NCBI GenBank assembly: GCA_033296885.1
Contig: MU863988.1
Location: 58,929-122,928, forward strand
Direction of reading: 5' to 3'
DNA length: 64,000 nucleotides
From: Triangularia verruculosa
Lineage: Eukaryota; Ascomycota; Sordariomycetes; Sordariales; Podosporaceae
The notes under the pieces were generated by a model. That model ran no database searches. It was given only the letters and a program-made list of their open reading frames with translations, and was not told the DNA's origin. Positions 23,574-35,672 of this stretch are shown in pieces. The stretch's first letter is position 1, and every line of letters starts with the position of its first letter. The position numbers and the translations under genes were made by a program.

Positions 23574-24509
23574 TTTTCCTTTGTTTTCTGCTTGCTGTTG
23601 AAAATTGCTTTTGTTCGATGGTGTGTAAAACTGATGGAAGAAGTGACGAAGATTCGCCTTGTTGGTTGTGACTGGGAAGAGGAGATGACGAGCTGAAAAT
23701 GATTATATTCAAGCGCTTTGTCTGTGCCCTGACCCAGGCGAGTCTGTTCTCTCAACAATATAGGCGGCTCGGTCGCGGGCTCTGCGGGCTTCGGGGAACA
23801 GTCTCTGAAGGTCGAGAGTCGAGCCAAATCAATGGACGGACGTCACCTGGCATAGGTTCAACGCAGGGGGCACACGCGGTGGCGTGGGCATGCCATTTCC
23901 CGAGGGGATCACGAAATCCATCAGGGAACGTCGCCGAGCAACCCGACTGCCACCGACTGCCGCGAGAATTGCCCTCGGGGGATCATGGTCAATGCACGAG
24001 ACCTGGATCGGCCAGCGGACCAGTCGGCGGCTCCCAAGCACGACACACTGAGACATTTTCCCGCAGTGCTCGCCGGTGACGAGGTGGTCGCCGACCGTGC
24101 ACGAGCCATCGTGGTCTTGCGGGTCTCGACCCCGGCAGCTCCCGAAAACCCGGGGTTCGGTAGAGCCCCTGAACCCCATATCGCCGGAGCTGACATCCCT
24201 GACAGTTCAACGTCGGCGAGCTGCATAAACGTTATTTTGAGGCTGAGCTATGTCTGAGGTCCCCGGTGCTATGATCACCGTGACACCGACATTTATGCAT
24301 CATGTCGCCAAAGGGATATTATGGAGAGATCATGTGTGCGTCAGTCATCAGACGCTGCTGAGAACCATATCGGCGACTGATCTCCAGCTTCATATTAGGG
24401 AATAATTTGTTGGGGGTTAAAGTCAAAGGATATTGCTCACCCATTCATCCTTTCTCTTCCCCAACTCACGGAGTCAAACCATTTGAACACAGCCTGACCA
24501 ATACTCAAC
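23574..24509. promoter_or_regulatory. Shared divergent promoter of the sulfur transporter and MBL genes
   Basis: These 936 bp separate the two start codons of the divergent pair. The centre (about 23820-24240) is GC-rich, with short inverted repeats such as GGGGTTC (24152-24158) with GAACCCC (24171-24177). The last 250 bp before 24510 is AT-richer. No gene was recognised inside. Co-regulation is inferred from the arrangement only. Confidence 0.45.
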
Positions 24510-25729
24510 ATGACGGCTCCAATCGTCCATCCAGTCTTTGAGCCGGTCACTGGCACCTATCAATACGTTATTGCTGATCCATTCACACTTACCGCCGCCA
24601 TCATCGACCCGGTGCTCGACTTTGAGCCTGCTCGCAACACCGTCTCGACCACCACCGCCGACTCGTTGCTGGGTATTGTGGCCCAGAACGGGTACAAAGT
24701 GGCCTACCTTCTCGAAACACACGCCCATGCTGACCATCTTTCCGCCTCCCGATATCTCCAACTCAAACTCGAACAGTCAACCAGCCCAAAGACAGGCATC
24801 GGCAAGCGCATCGTCCAGGTCCAACAGACCTTTGCCTCGAAGTACGGAGTCGAACAGTCCGAGCTCGACGGCGTGTTTGATTTTCTCTGGGAGGACAACC
24901 AGACTTTCAAGATTGGGGAGCTGGAAGCAAAGGTGGTGCATCTGCCCGGACACACGCCCGACCATGTTGGGTATCTGATTGGCGGTATGAATCCCCCCCG
25001 TGTCCAGTTGAAAGTTAGCGATTTCCTGATACTGATTCTTCATCTGATCAGAAAACATGTTTTGCGGCGACTCTCTCTTCCTCCCCGATGTAGGGTCGGC
25101 TCGCTGCGACTTCCCTGGTGGTGACGCTGTCCAACTGTAAGCTTAATCCCTCGCTCTTTCTCTTTCGTGTCCCTACCCCTGCTCCTTCCCTCTCCTGAGT
25201 CCTGTCCTCTGCCTAGGTCCTTCCTTATGGCTCCTTCCTTTTGCTCCTTCCCTATTTCCCGGCCACTTTCAGCCCAATACCCGTTATCCTTTTACCCCAT
25301 TACCACATTCCACCTTTTCACCAATACCTCTTTTCACCTTTTCACCCTTTCACCTTTTCACCTCCTCCCACACCCCTCCCACCAGAAACTGACCTCCTAT
25401 TTCACAGATACCACTCAGTTCAAACTCTCTTCTCCCTTCCTCCCAACTACAAAATCTATTCAGGCCACGACTACCCCCCCGGCGACCGCCAGGATCCTGT
25501 CCCGTACGCCACCGTCGCCGAACAACAAGAACGTAACAAGCACCTCAAGGTCGGCACAACACAAGAAGAGTTTGTAAACTGGAGACAGGAACGGGACTCT
25601 GTGCTTGGGGAGCCGAGGCTGCTGCACCAGAGTCTGCAGGTCAATATCCGGGAAGGGAGGCTTCCCAGAAATGGGATGTTTGTTCTGCCCCTGAAGGGGG
25701 TGAAAGAGGTTGGGGGCGTGAAGCTGTAA
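24510..25729 (+). CDS. Metallo-beta-lactamase-fold hydrolase, persulfide-dioxygenase (ETHE1/Blh) like
   Basis: join(24510..24984,25052..25136,25408..25729), 293 aa. MBL metal ligands are visible: THAHADH (His71, His73, Asp75, His76), LPGHTPDHVG (His148), CGDSLF (Asp165) and SGHDY (His). The HAHADH motif and the tail GHDYPPGDRQDP...TVAEQQERN resemble the ETHE1/CstB/Blh group, whose iron enzymes oxidise glutathione persulfide to sulfite. No rhodanese domain is fused. Intron 1 is 67 nt. Intron 2 is unusually long (271 nt), pyrimidine-rich, and contains a period-8 minisatellite. The head-to-head YeeE/YedE gene supports a sulfur role, as in bacterial bigR/cst-type operons. Glyoxalase II is the main alternative but is less likely given the motif details and neighbour. 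Confidence 0.88.
25137..25407 (+). repeat. Long intron with period-8 CT-rich minisatellite (MBL gene)
   Basis: This intron is about four times the local norm. From about 25283 to 25363 it reads as consecutive 8-mers such as TTTACCCC, ATTACCAC, TTTTCACC (several copies) and CTTTCACC, kept in register. The same units occur in the RidA-gene intron at 43861-44029. Confidence 0.8.
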
Positions 25730-25841
25730 TTCTTATCTCATGACGACCAGTGTTCAGACGATGGACCAGATTGATGGTGTTGTTCTCGTTTTCTATTTAC
25801 GTACCTACTTTCAAATCAGACTTGACTCTTTTCCAAGACTG

Positions 25842-26795
25842 CTACCCGCCTTGCTGTCCGAGATACGTCTGTTTCACGCCCTCTTTCTCCCTCTCCAGAA
25901 ACTCTTTGAATGCCGTAAGGCCACCGATCAACTCGTTTAACTCCCCCAGATCGGTGTAGTCCGACATATACCTCACACATGTCTCTGAAGAGAAAAAACG
26001 CCATCCCCCCTCAGCCTGCACCTTGGCACATTCTTCGTCGGACAGAAACTTTGCCTTGATGAACCGTCCATCACCGATAGCTGCGGCGAGTTGGTCAAGC
26101 GCCTCCTGTACCAGCGGCTCCTCGCTCACCACGGCCAACAGCCGCCCATGGAGAAGCTCCGGCTTCTGGAATGCAGCGACGGCAAACTGTGCAATGTCGA
26201 CGTGGTCAACCAAACCCAACGGCGATGTTTCCGTCATGCTGTTTGTCCAAGTGCCATTGTCTCTGATCTCGGTGTAGCCCATGTGGATCTTGGGCTCCAG
26301 AAAGTTGGCCATGAAGAAGCCAGGCCGCAGGATAGTCCAGTGGTCAAAACCGCCGTCCATCAGGGCCTGTTCGACCCTCTTCTTGGCATGAAAATGCTGG
26401 GTGAAGAACGGGCTGGGGGCGTATTCGGCCGGCGGCTTTGTGCCCTCTTCCACAGCAAACGCCCCGAGAGTGGTCAGGCCGACGGCCTGCTTGACGCCGG
26501 CTGCCTTTGCGAGGGCGGCGATGTTCTTGGCCCGGGCGGGAACCTTGTTGAAGTCGCCGAGATCAGGCAAGAGGCAAAGGAACAGCTTGTCACACCCGGC
26601 CAGCCCGGTGCGAAGGGCTTCCTCATCGTCCCAGTCGCCAGGGACGAGCTCGACTCCGATTTCCTTCAAGATCTGGGCGCTTTTGGAGTCGGGGTTCTGT
26701 GTGGTAGCACGTACCCCCCACCCTAGGGCTCGAAGTTGTTGACACAGGGCGCTACCCACGCTGCCTGTGGCGCTGGTGACGAAGACGGTAGGCAT
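25842..26795 (-). CDS. NmrA-like NAD(P)-binding protein (atypical SDR)
   Basis: Single-exon 317-aa protein. The N-terminus VFVTSATGSVGSALCQQL is a Rossmann dinucleotide loop (TGxxGxxG type, here SATGSVG). WTILRPGFFMANFL and the DHVDIAQFAVAAF segment are typical of NmrA/HSCARG and NAD(P)H-azoreductase-like atypical short-chain dehydrogenases. Members sense the NADP redox state or reduce quinones and other small molecules; substrate and role cannot be set here. It converges on the MBL gene with 112 bp between stop codons. A redox-related role next to the sulfur pair is possible but is only inference. The ATG at 26795 precedes the Rossmann strand directly, as expected. Confidence 0.85.
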   Translation of the reverse strand: MPTVFVTSATGSVGSALCQQLRALGWGVRATTQNPDSKSAQILKEIGVELVPGDWDDEEALRTGLAGCDKLFLCLLPDLGDFNKVPARAKNIAALAKAAGVKQAVGLTTLGAFAVEEGTKPPAEYAPSPFFTQHFHAKKRVEQALMDGGFDHWTILRPGFFMANFLEPKIHMGYTEIRDNGTWTNSMTETSPLGLVDHVDIAQFAVAAFQKPELLHGRLLAVVSEEPLVQEALDQLAAAIGDGRFIKAKFLSDEECAKVQAEGGWRFFSSETCVRYMSDYTDLGELNELIGGLTAFKEFLEREKEGVKQTYLGQQGG

Positions 26796-29114
26796 TCTGG
26801 GCCAAGTTGTCGAGTAACGGAGCTATCTAGGTAATTCCGAAGAGATACACAATATGACAAGGTGAAAGTGGACAGGATAGAGGTAGAGGCAGGTGAGTAA
26901 TGGAGGGATGCCGGCCTTGATTCTTTATAAGAACCAGATCAGCCCTGTATGCTTACGAGTGTCTTCAACATACTGTCTTAGCCACCCGATTCCTCACAGA
27001 AAGCAAACCCCCTCTTCGCCGCAAACTCACAGGCCTCAACGGGTATCATGATAGGCATGAGGATGACCGGCAACGCACTCCACCATCCGATGGACAGTGG
27101 GTCGGACTCCTGCCCCCGTATATGAAATATGTGAGATTCCTTCCATTTTGGGGCTTGGTTGGGTGCAGTATTGTTGTGGATTGGTCAGTGGTATCAAAGC
27201 CCCTCGAAATAATTCACCACAGGCAGGTAAGCAAATGCACACACTGCACAGTCTTCATGCGGTTGGTGATATCTCGCTGTGATACATCCACGCCCTTGTA
27301 TTACCCCTTACCTGTCCCCGTCGTAGCATCCACTGTGCCCCCCGTTGGTCGGCCATCGATTTATCTTGGACGCTTATGTGCGGGGATATCCTCCAGGACA
27401 CGCACTCTTGCATCCAACCCCGGCAGCCGACTCCGACAGCCGACTCCGAGCCCGATGCCTTTTGGCAAAACCGGGGCGGGCTCGGCCTATTGCAAGGCAA
27501 TTGTTCAGCGTGTCTGCGGCACAGCCGTGTTCTTTGGCTGGATGTCCACTGTGCTTGCTGCAGTAGCCGTGCCATGTTGGTGGCTCTATGTCCCATCCTC
27601 GGCTCGACTGGAGTGCCTCTAGGTGCTCTCCCAGAAATAAACAGGAAGCTCTCAGCTAGCTACGCCTTGTCTTTCTGTCAAGGCAGTTGGGGTGCGGGGA
27701 GGAGGTAAACATGGCAGCTTTCCTCATGTGAATTTTCATTCTGCTGCCACCGCTCAAGAGCAAGATATCCTTACCTAACTGTTTCTGAGTATTGCAGAGG
27801 CCCACTCAGTGGATTGAGTGTCGGAATCACGGAGACGTTCAATTCCATTCTCTCCAAGCAGTCCATCGCCGTGACGGTGGTCCTGTACTTCCTCACTTTG
27901 CAAGGCTTGAATGAAACGGACAAGGTAGAAGCATATCTATAGCATGAAGAACAATATTCAGATCGTTAGTAAATGTGTTGCCAGTGGTGACGATGCACGG
28001 GCCAATGAAAAGGGGCTATCAAGGGGGACGGTCCGGTACGATAGCATCTGGTGGCTGACGGCGGGACTTGAAGGCTCACGCTGCTTATTATTGCTTGGGA
28101 GCAGTCTAAATACAATTCCATCGTGGCGTCTGTATTTGAGGTATAGAATGGTACAGGAAGATCGGATGAACGTGCAACTACCTAGTGATATGGTTAGGGT
28201 TCCCTGTGATCCCTTACTTACCTAGCTCCTGGAAGCCGATGGAAACCCACTCCATTCCGTAGAATCCGAGCCCTAGTCGAATATTTATCCCATGGTTGCA
28301 CAGAGAACAAAAATGTAGCCAAATTGAGCTCGGTTTCGCTATCTGTCGTTGGCGGTAGTGCATTTCGTGAATGGTGCCCGAATGGGGGTTAAAGGGGTAA
28401 AAGTGTTCTATGGTAAGGTACCTAATTGCATTGACCATATCCACCGAACCTCCTAGAACAATGGCTCGTGTTTGAGAAGGTCAATACAGATGTCTGAAAA
28501 TTGGGTTCCTCCAATTTACGACAGAAGGTTGACAAGCACCTTCCCCTCTCAGTCATATTGTGATGAAAGTATATCTAGTTGACATGTTTGATGCTGATGA
28601 AAAGAGTAAGAAAACTAAGCACCTAGACATGCCCCAGATGTTCTTTATAGTTAGGGGAGGTTTTCCCGACATACCTAAGGGTGTAATATGCACTTAGAGA
28701 AAGGGTAATGATCGCCTAGAATTTGTCTTAATTATCCTCAAAGTCAGAGTCAAATGTGTCACCATAGTATATTATTGGCTTGCGTTTCAGTCCCGGTTTT
28801 GCAGCTGGTTCAAGAAATTGGCACTAGACGTTGAGTTAAAACACTATACGCAACAGCTAACGCTTTCCTACCTCCAAATGTTAAAGTCGTCAAAGTGTGT
28901 TGGTATATAAAGAGTGATCGCATCTTCCCATGCCAGAATCCTGCGTGTACGTGTATCCCCATCGCGCCAAATGCAAAAACGCCCAGCTGATCATCCACTG
29001 CAGCCCGTGCATACAAAACCCACAATTACAAAAAGATACTATCAACATCAGATGAATCATCACTCATAACAAAGACACTTTTCGATCCATCCACATTCGA
29101 TCGTCCGCAATGGT
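26796..29114. other. Gene-poor stretch
   Basis: About 2.3 kb without a supportable gene. It contains a short tandem duplication of CAGCCGACTCCGA (about 27426-27451) and a telomere-like GGTTAGGGTT near 28192. The frame 27122-27622 (plus) has no protein-like composition. The region 28440-28800 is AT-rich. No RNA gene was recognised. Confidence 0.45.
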
Positions 29115-31913
29115 TCATACCCTGCCTGGCCCTGGGCCCTCATTTGGATCCGTCATGTCCTTCTTGCTCTCGGTGAACACACTCTTTCTCAGCGGGCTGT
29201 TCGCAGCCTGAGCTTGCTGTGCCTGCCATTGTTGCGCTTGTGCTTGTCCTGGCAATGGCCTGGCGCTGAGGTAATCTGGACTCTCGCCCATTGGTCCCGT
29301 AGTAGGGGGCGACACCACCGCCGGGCTCTCTACCAACCTTTCTGGAAATCCAGAATGACTGAGAATCTGCCCGTGCTGTCCGATACCTGGCTGATGACCG
29401 GATGTGATTGAGCTGACAGTTGTGTCACTGATCTGCCGCAGATGGGACCGGTCACGGTCGCTCAGGTTGGAAATGCCTGAAAAGACTTGGTTGCGGAGGG
29501 TGCTGCTGGTCCCGTTCGTTGGGTGACCAGAGGTGGGTGTTGTAACTGGTGGGTTACCAAGCGCGTCAGAGTCGGGGCGATAGAAGGAGGTACCGTAATG
29601 TTCTGGAATCATGGTAGCCGGTTGCTGTGGTGGAGGAGGAGGAGGAGTCGAACCAAGAGACAAGATGTTGCTTGCGTGATCGGTTTGGTGCGTGTTGTTC
29701 AGATAAGAAGTGCCCTTGTTCACAGAGCCCCGGCCAACAGCAGGGCTTTCGTCGAAGGGACTGTAAGGGGAGTTTTCAGGATGAGACGTCGGATTGTCAT
29801 GGAGTTCGGCAGGACCGGAGCTGTCAGGAAGCTCAACTGGTCGTCGAACTTCCGTGTTCATCATTTCAGAGATGGAGAATGGCGTCGGGGCTCCAACACT
29901 ATCCACATCGGTCACACTACCACCGTGATACTCAGTTGCACCAGCTGCAAAGTGCGGCTTGACATCCTCTGGTTCTTGGGGCGGTGACGCAGGGCCCGGG
30001 CCTGCTGGGCCTGGGCGGGGAATCCAGTTCAAGACGCGTGTTCTAGTATTTTCAGTTCCAGCTTCACTCTTAGCACCGGCATCCGGTCCCAGGTACTTGC
30101 GGCGACGCCACAAGAATAATCCGACACCGATCAATGTGAGAACCACTAGCGCTACAACAACCCCCACCACAGGTCCAAGCCATGATGGGTTACCGCCGCC
30201 TTGCGCCTCCTCAGAGGCTACCGGAGGCGCATTCGGATTGGTGTTGTTGACTTGTGATTCAGGAGGGTACGGATAATATGTCTTGATCTTGGTTTGGTCG
30301 TACCGTGCGGCGAAGACGCTGGCGAGCGCGGTGTTCACAAACAATGGGCTTGGCTTCGTCACCTCAGCACCACTAGTCGGGGAGCCCCTAATCTTGTCCC
30401 GGACAGCCTCTGGAACCGTGTAGTTAGCCCAGACGGCCGGGTCATAACGATTCATCCATGTGCCGGAAGATAAGTTATATACTCGTATTGGTTCTTCGAG
30501 GCAAGGTATTGTTCCTTTCCCGTTCATCGGCGGTTGGCCCCCAATAACCATCATCTGGTCCGGATATGGCATAACACACCGATGCGCGGCTCGTCCTTTG
30601 CCGGTACCAGCTGTCAGCTTTGTCCATGTGAAGGAGGGCAGCGACAAGACCCAGACATCATCCGAATATCTAGATTCTGAATCAAGACCAGCGTAACCGC
30701 CATAGTAGTAGATGCTGAAACTTGAGCTGTCTTGAGCAGAAGCGACAACAGCACACCCTCTGGTGAGGGCTCCTGGGCCGCCAGTTGTCTTTTGACGATA
30801 CCACCTATCTCCTGCAACGTCGTAGATATCGATAGTGGACATGAATTCAGGACTTTGCTCTCTCTGTACGCATATTAGGGTTTGTATCCGAAGGGGATGA
30901 GGAGGAGGAGGGGGTACTGACGTTATTGTCCTTGTCGGCTGAAGTGTTGTTGATCGATATGAAGACTGGATCCACAACACCTCCCAGTGCCACTAAAATG
31001 CCTTTCGAGCCAACAGGTACCCATACGAGTTCTGGATTCGCACGACCTGGAACGTCCCCAGTCAAGTTCTTGCTTGTCCATTCGGGCCTCAGCTCCTTTT
31101 CCAAATTCAGCGTGATCATGACGTTGGACACATGATTCGGCAGCGTCGTTTCATTGTTTCCCCCTTTCTCGGGATCATAGATGATGCCGCCAGTCCGCGA
31201 GCGCAGGCCAGAGAAGTACCAAGCCAAGTTCTCAGATGGCGCGCTCGCAGCTCCGCCATAGGCAACATACCGAGTGATACCGTTTCCAAGAGTATTATCA
31301 AGCGAACTGGGCTGGAAGTCGTCTAGCAACGATGAAAATGCCCGGTACCCGCGTACAGTCGTACCGGAAGGGTCCGACAAGGCGTCGGTGAGGCCCGTCA
31401 CGCCACCATAGCCAAAATATTGAAAGTCGTTGTGAAGCAACGCTCCGCTCACATAGTTTGGTGCAAGGTTGTTGACAGGAGCACCGTTGAGCGCGTAGAT
31501 GGGGACAAACAGAGCCGAGACATTCTCGTTGGTGTTGAAAGGCCTGCTGAAGTTCAGGGTCCATGTGATGCCATATGGATTCTCTACAATGTATGTCAGC
31601 GGATTCCCTTCAATATGAATGGCGCGAATACTGACCGTCCCCTACAACATTCGCGTACTGACCGTCCGAAAGCCCCGGGCGCCACCAAAGACGCCCGCCA
31701 TCTAGGAAGACCCTATCTCTGATAACGGCCGCTGCATCCGGTTAGAGAAGCACCACGATACTGGTTAGCTCAAGCACAGCACTTACCACGAAGCTGATTC
31801 CATTGGCATAAAGTCGTGTTGATCTGGTTACGAGTTCTCCAAATTGACTGACTGACTACCATCGATGTAGACAACGCCCAAATGACAAGTGTCGTAAAGT
31901 TCGGCGCAAACAT
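29115..31913 (-). CDS. Secreted/membrane Kelch-repeat protein
   Basis: complement(join(29115..30863,30922..31583,31636..31731,31787..31913)), 877 aa, four exons with introns of 58, 52 and 55 nt. Residues 1-22 form a signal-peptide-like stretch. The lumenal or outer part (to about residue 470) has Kelch-type beta-propeller blades (YGGxxG motifs: YFGYGGVTG, RYVAYGGAA, IYYYGGYAG, MVIGGQPP, with W residues between) and N-glycosylation sites. One membrane helix (WLGPVVGVVVALVVLTLIGV) is followed by RRRKY and a Pro/Ser/Gly-rich cytoplasmic tail of about 290 aa. This layout is a common Pezizomycotina cell-surface Kelch protein of unknown role. Exon 2 ends at one of two identical tandem donors 27 nt apart (see findings). 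The start is the ATG at 31913. Confidence 0.82.
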
Positions 31914-34900
31914 GGCGATAGCCGAGCGCAAAAGCAGGAACAACAGCCAGAGCAAACGAATCCCACAGCCTCGGTTTTAGCAAAGCTGTGTCAATGATGT
32001 TGGGCAAGATAGAAGAGACCGCCAGGGGAAACGTGCCGCTAGGCTATGAGAGCAAAAGAGCAAGACCCAGCGCCTGCAAAAGCCTCGAAAATATTCAAGC
32101 CTCTCGCTTCAAAGTGGCATTCCCCTGAGATGGGGTTTCGAACTTGTCGGAAGGCCTTGAGAGAGCCCTGTGATGTGGTAGGCCAATGGGCTCCAAGGAT
32201 GCTGCGAGACTGCACAGAGCGTGGCGAACCGCAGGCAACGACAAGAATGGAACGGAAGGGATGATTGTGACCAAGGCCCAGAACAGCACTCACCGGACAA
32301 GACCGCAAGTGATGGTGTAAAGGAGACAAAAACGGGCTCGCCCTCGACTCTTCCCAGCCTGTCCCTGGATATTGAGGCAGAAATGCCAGACAGAGAATTC
32401 TGATCACTCATGCGATGCGAACCACGCCGGAGTCTTCCAAGTAGGCTTGGGTGAGAATGACTGTGAGAAGGTGTGGCGAGGCAGGACATGGTTGGTGCAA
32501 AGGGCTGGGCATGCAGATACTACCACCCATCCTCGCTCGAGAGGTGCTGAGAAGGGAGGCACGAGGGGGCCGATGGCACCCTGCCCGGTTTGGTTGCATT
32601 CTAGTTGGTGCCAAGGCGTCGATATTGCTCTCCCAAATGGTTCGCTGACAGACATCTCAGCCTTGCGGGCATTGGGATTGGACTAAGGCACTCGCTCTTC
32701 TCGCTGTTGGTTGCTGAGGAGGGTGGAGATAGAACAGGACTGCATTTTGCAGAGTGAACTCTCGGCTGTGATTCGAACCAGAAGCTCATGACATCAATCG
32801 ACGTGCTGTCGAAAGAACTCTGAGTGAACCACGATGGTTGTCTCCCACCGTCTAGTGCCGCATATCATGATATCCAGCTTCCTCTGCAACCCGTGGGTGC
32901 AGTAACGCTGACAGCTGGGCCAAGAGGGTTGCTGCTTGGCGCGATATCCAGATGAGGCGTTGTCCTTGATCAATGGGACCTTCCCTATTGGGTGACCGGC
33001 AGCGGAAAAACGACATCTTTCCACACACCACGCATTTGCCATCTGCAACCTAGTTCCTTTGTCTAGTTCACCCAGACCTACAGTGGCAAACTGGATATAC
33101 CCGGCGGTCTTCTCGGGAGTTTTGTTCGGTGTTCATAACCGCCCTAGGTCTTGGGTTCTCTCAGAACCACCCAGGAGGATGCAGTGAGATAGTTATAGCG
33201 GAGGGCAGAGAAACGCGAAGATGGTGGCTGTTCTGGACCTGGCTTAGACCTGTGCTGTCAGAACTAATAGGTCCCGTAAGCTGACACTAACACTAACACT
33301 TGGGCAGGGGTTAACAGGACAGATAAGTCACTAACACTCACCATTTCCCACGCTGACCCACGCTGATAACTTGGATCGGGGAAGTCGAGGTACTTTATGG
33401 AAAGAATCTATGCGGTAGAGACATTGCCAGAATTGAACTCACTGAGAAAGTGCTGTGGTGCTCTAGACATAGCTATTTACGAGCTCTGGTGGTGGTGAGC
33501 GGGGCAGAAGTGGAAGACAGAAGACCGGGGAGGTGACACGATGCGCGGGACCTAACCAAAGTCGGGGACACCCCGCTCCACAGATGGCGCCAAGTTGGGC
33601 CCCTCACACCATCCGGCCCTGCAAGGCTAAACCCCAAAGGGGAAAGGCTTGGCCGATCGCCCAATGAACCACGGCCAACGCTCCCCTGGTCCATGCTCGT
33701 CGTTGAACTGGCAACTGGCCCAAGTTCCCGCCCCGACCACCTTCACTCCCGTCTCTCTGGCGAAGTGATGCCGAGAACAACCTCTTTCACTTCACTTCAT
33801 GCATGGACCTGCAGCTGGGTTGGCTCGTGTTGCTCTTCTTTCGGCTCGCGCGGGCTTACTCATACCCAGTTCTAGTTCCCAGCAATCTCGCATCTTCTCA
33901 AGTTCCTTCCCAAGTTCCCTGCCCATCTTCCTAATCTCGGTCTCATCGTCGATGTTGGTAGAGCCCTGCCGCAGAGTCAAGCTTCTGTCGTCCCAACGCT
34001 AGCAACAGTGGCCGAATGCAAGGCACCAGCGAACTAATTACCATCATCGCCTAATCCTCCGATGTCTGCTGGTCAGTGCTGGTGGCCGACAGGAGATCGG
34101 ATGGCGGCAGATGATAGACAAGGCTCGGTCACACCTTTTCTTCAGGTACCCGAACTTCACCCAGCAGAGACGACATCACCATTCTTAGCAGCCATGAGTA
34201 ACATTCGCAAAACCAGTGGAGGCAATATCACATACGCTATTAACGCAGTATATGCACACGTACATGCACACACGCATCCACCAGCCCCCCATTGTTCCCA
34301 TTGCCTTGCCGTTCCGTCTTGCCTCGATCTCCAAGGGCGGTTCGATGCGGGGGTGACCAAACCGGGCTTGCTTTCTGCAATATGGCACCACCCTAGTCTG
34401 GACATAGGCTGTTATCGAGACCCTACAGTGCGGCCAAGGTGGCTTCGGGTACAACCAGCAACATGAGGGGTTGAACGCCAGGAGGAGCAAGGGGAAGCTT
34501 GGGCAGCATCTCAAATCTCAGCCTGGTCAGAGTGGAAAGAGACCTTGTCAATCCCTGTCCGCTTACCTTCTTCACCAGGCCCCCCCCCCCACCTAGGATA
34601 CAACCTTTCTTTATTTCCCTCCCGCCAGCCGAAGAGGGTTTTTTGGAAAGACTTGTGGTCCCCGAAAGGCAGCAGCTACGAGGTAAATCCCTCTGTCAAT
34701 ACGGCAAACCCGATTCCCTTCCTCACATCATTGCTTCCCTCTGCCGTCTTCCGGGTTCTCGGTCTCGGCCGTCAGGGTTGGCGTAACAATGAGAGTCGGA
34801 ACCAAGAAATGATCACTTCGGCAGATGTTGAAGCCGTATAGATCGCGCCGTCTTTGTTGCGTTTAATATCAAGAGCCCTATGGAAAAGCTGCGAGGTTGC

Positions 34901-35672
34901 AGGTCCAGATGGGGCCATGCTGCTTCCAAGTGTGTGGCATCTCGGGGCTGCGCAATGTGGCCAGCCGGGCACCGTCATTGGTTTCCCACTCCCCCGGACG
35001 GGTGTACCTTTTGTGGTACGGGTACGAACAGGGGTAGGAGAGCTCGACATCCACCCTGGTGGCTTGCTCTGTGATGATAGGACGGAGCAAGTTGTGAGTT
35101 GGACCGTGGATAGCAGCCCGCACCGCAGCTCGCCCCAACCTACTGTACCATGCAAGCAAGCTTTATGGGATCCCTTTTGATCATCCTTCAGTCCCTTTTG
35201 GACCTTGGCTTTCCCTCTTCCCTCTTGTCTGCTTGTCTGCTCTGTGCCGTTGGGACTCTCTCGCTTTTGTTTCAACGCTTCCCTTCGTTTTTGAGCACAA
35301 AACCACAACACACCTCTCTGGACAACGACCGGCAGGATATAGACCTCGGGATTCCCCGCTGACTGTGACTTTTCCCATTGTTTACAAGGTCAAGGGTCTG
35401 TTCGCCAAGGCTCTGCGCCGTTGGTTCATTTCACGAGTAGCAGTAAGTATACGAATACCACCCCAGTTGTCCGTCCAAGTGAGCCGCTTGGGATGCACCC
35501 CTCCTCTTAGAGTCTACCCAGCCTCAATATATGGCCGGTAGCCACCGCCAACTCCCGGCCCTAGCTTTCATAGCTTCGTGCCATTCTTGTTGGTGCAGCT
35601 TCACTCGTTGCTCACACATTCGTTTTCCTCCTGGGAATACCTTCGCCTTTTGTGTTTGAACACTTGGGCAGA
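31914..35672. other. Long gene-poor stretch between two surface-protein genes
   Basis: About 3.8 kb between the divergent Kelch gene and the Thr-rich surface-protein gene. It includes a poly-C run near 34577, and pyrimidine-rich DNA at 35160-35290 that probably belongs to the promoter or leader of the 35673 gene. Frames such as 34772-35311 (minus) and 34062-34466 (plus) look random. No RNA gene was recognised. Long upstream regions like this are common for regulated fungal surface genes. Confidence 0.45.

Noticed and set aside
24121..24180. GGGTCTCGACCCCGG...GGGGTTCGG as a possible tRNA or structured RNA
   Set aside because: Only short GC inverted repeats. They do not form a cloverleaf, and GC-rich promoter DNA is the simpler reading.
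27122..27622. 166-codon plus-strand open frame
   Set aside because: No ordered domain, odd composition, no splice partners, and a comparable frame on the opposite strand. It appears to be chance.
32761..32785. GGTTCGAATC on the minus strand, like a tRNA B box
   Set aside because: The flanking bases do not form a T stem, and no A box, anticodon arm or acceptor stem could be found at suitable distance.
34772..35311. 179-codon minus-strand open frame in the long gene-poor stretch
   Set aside because: Random-looking composition in a pyrimidine-rich leader region, with no motif or splice continuation.
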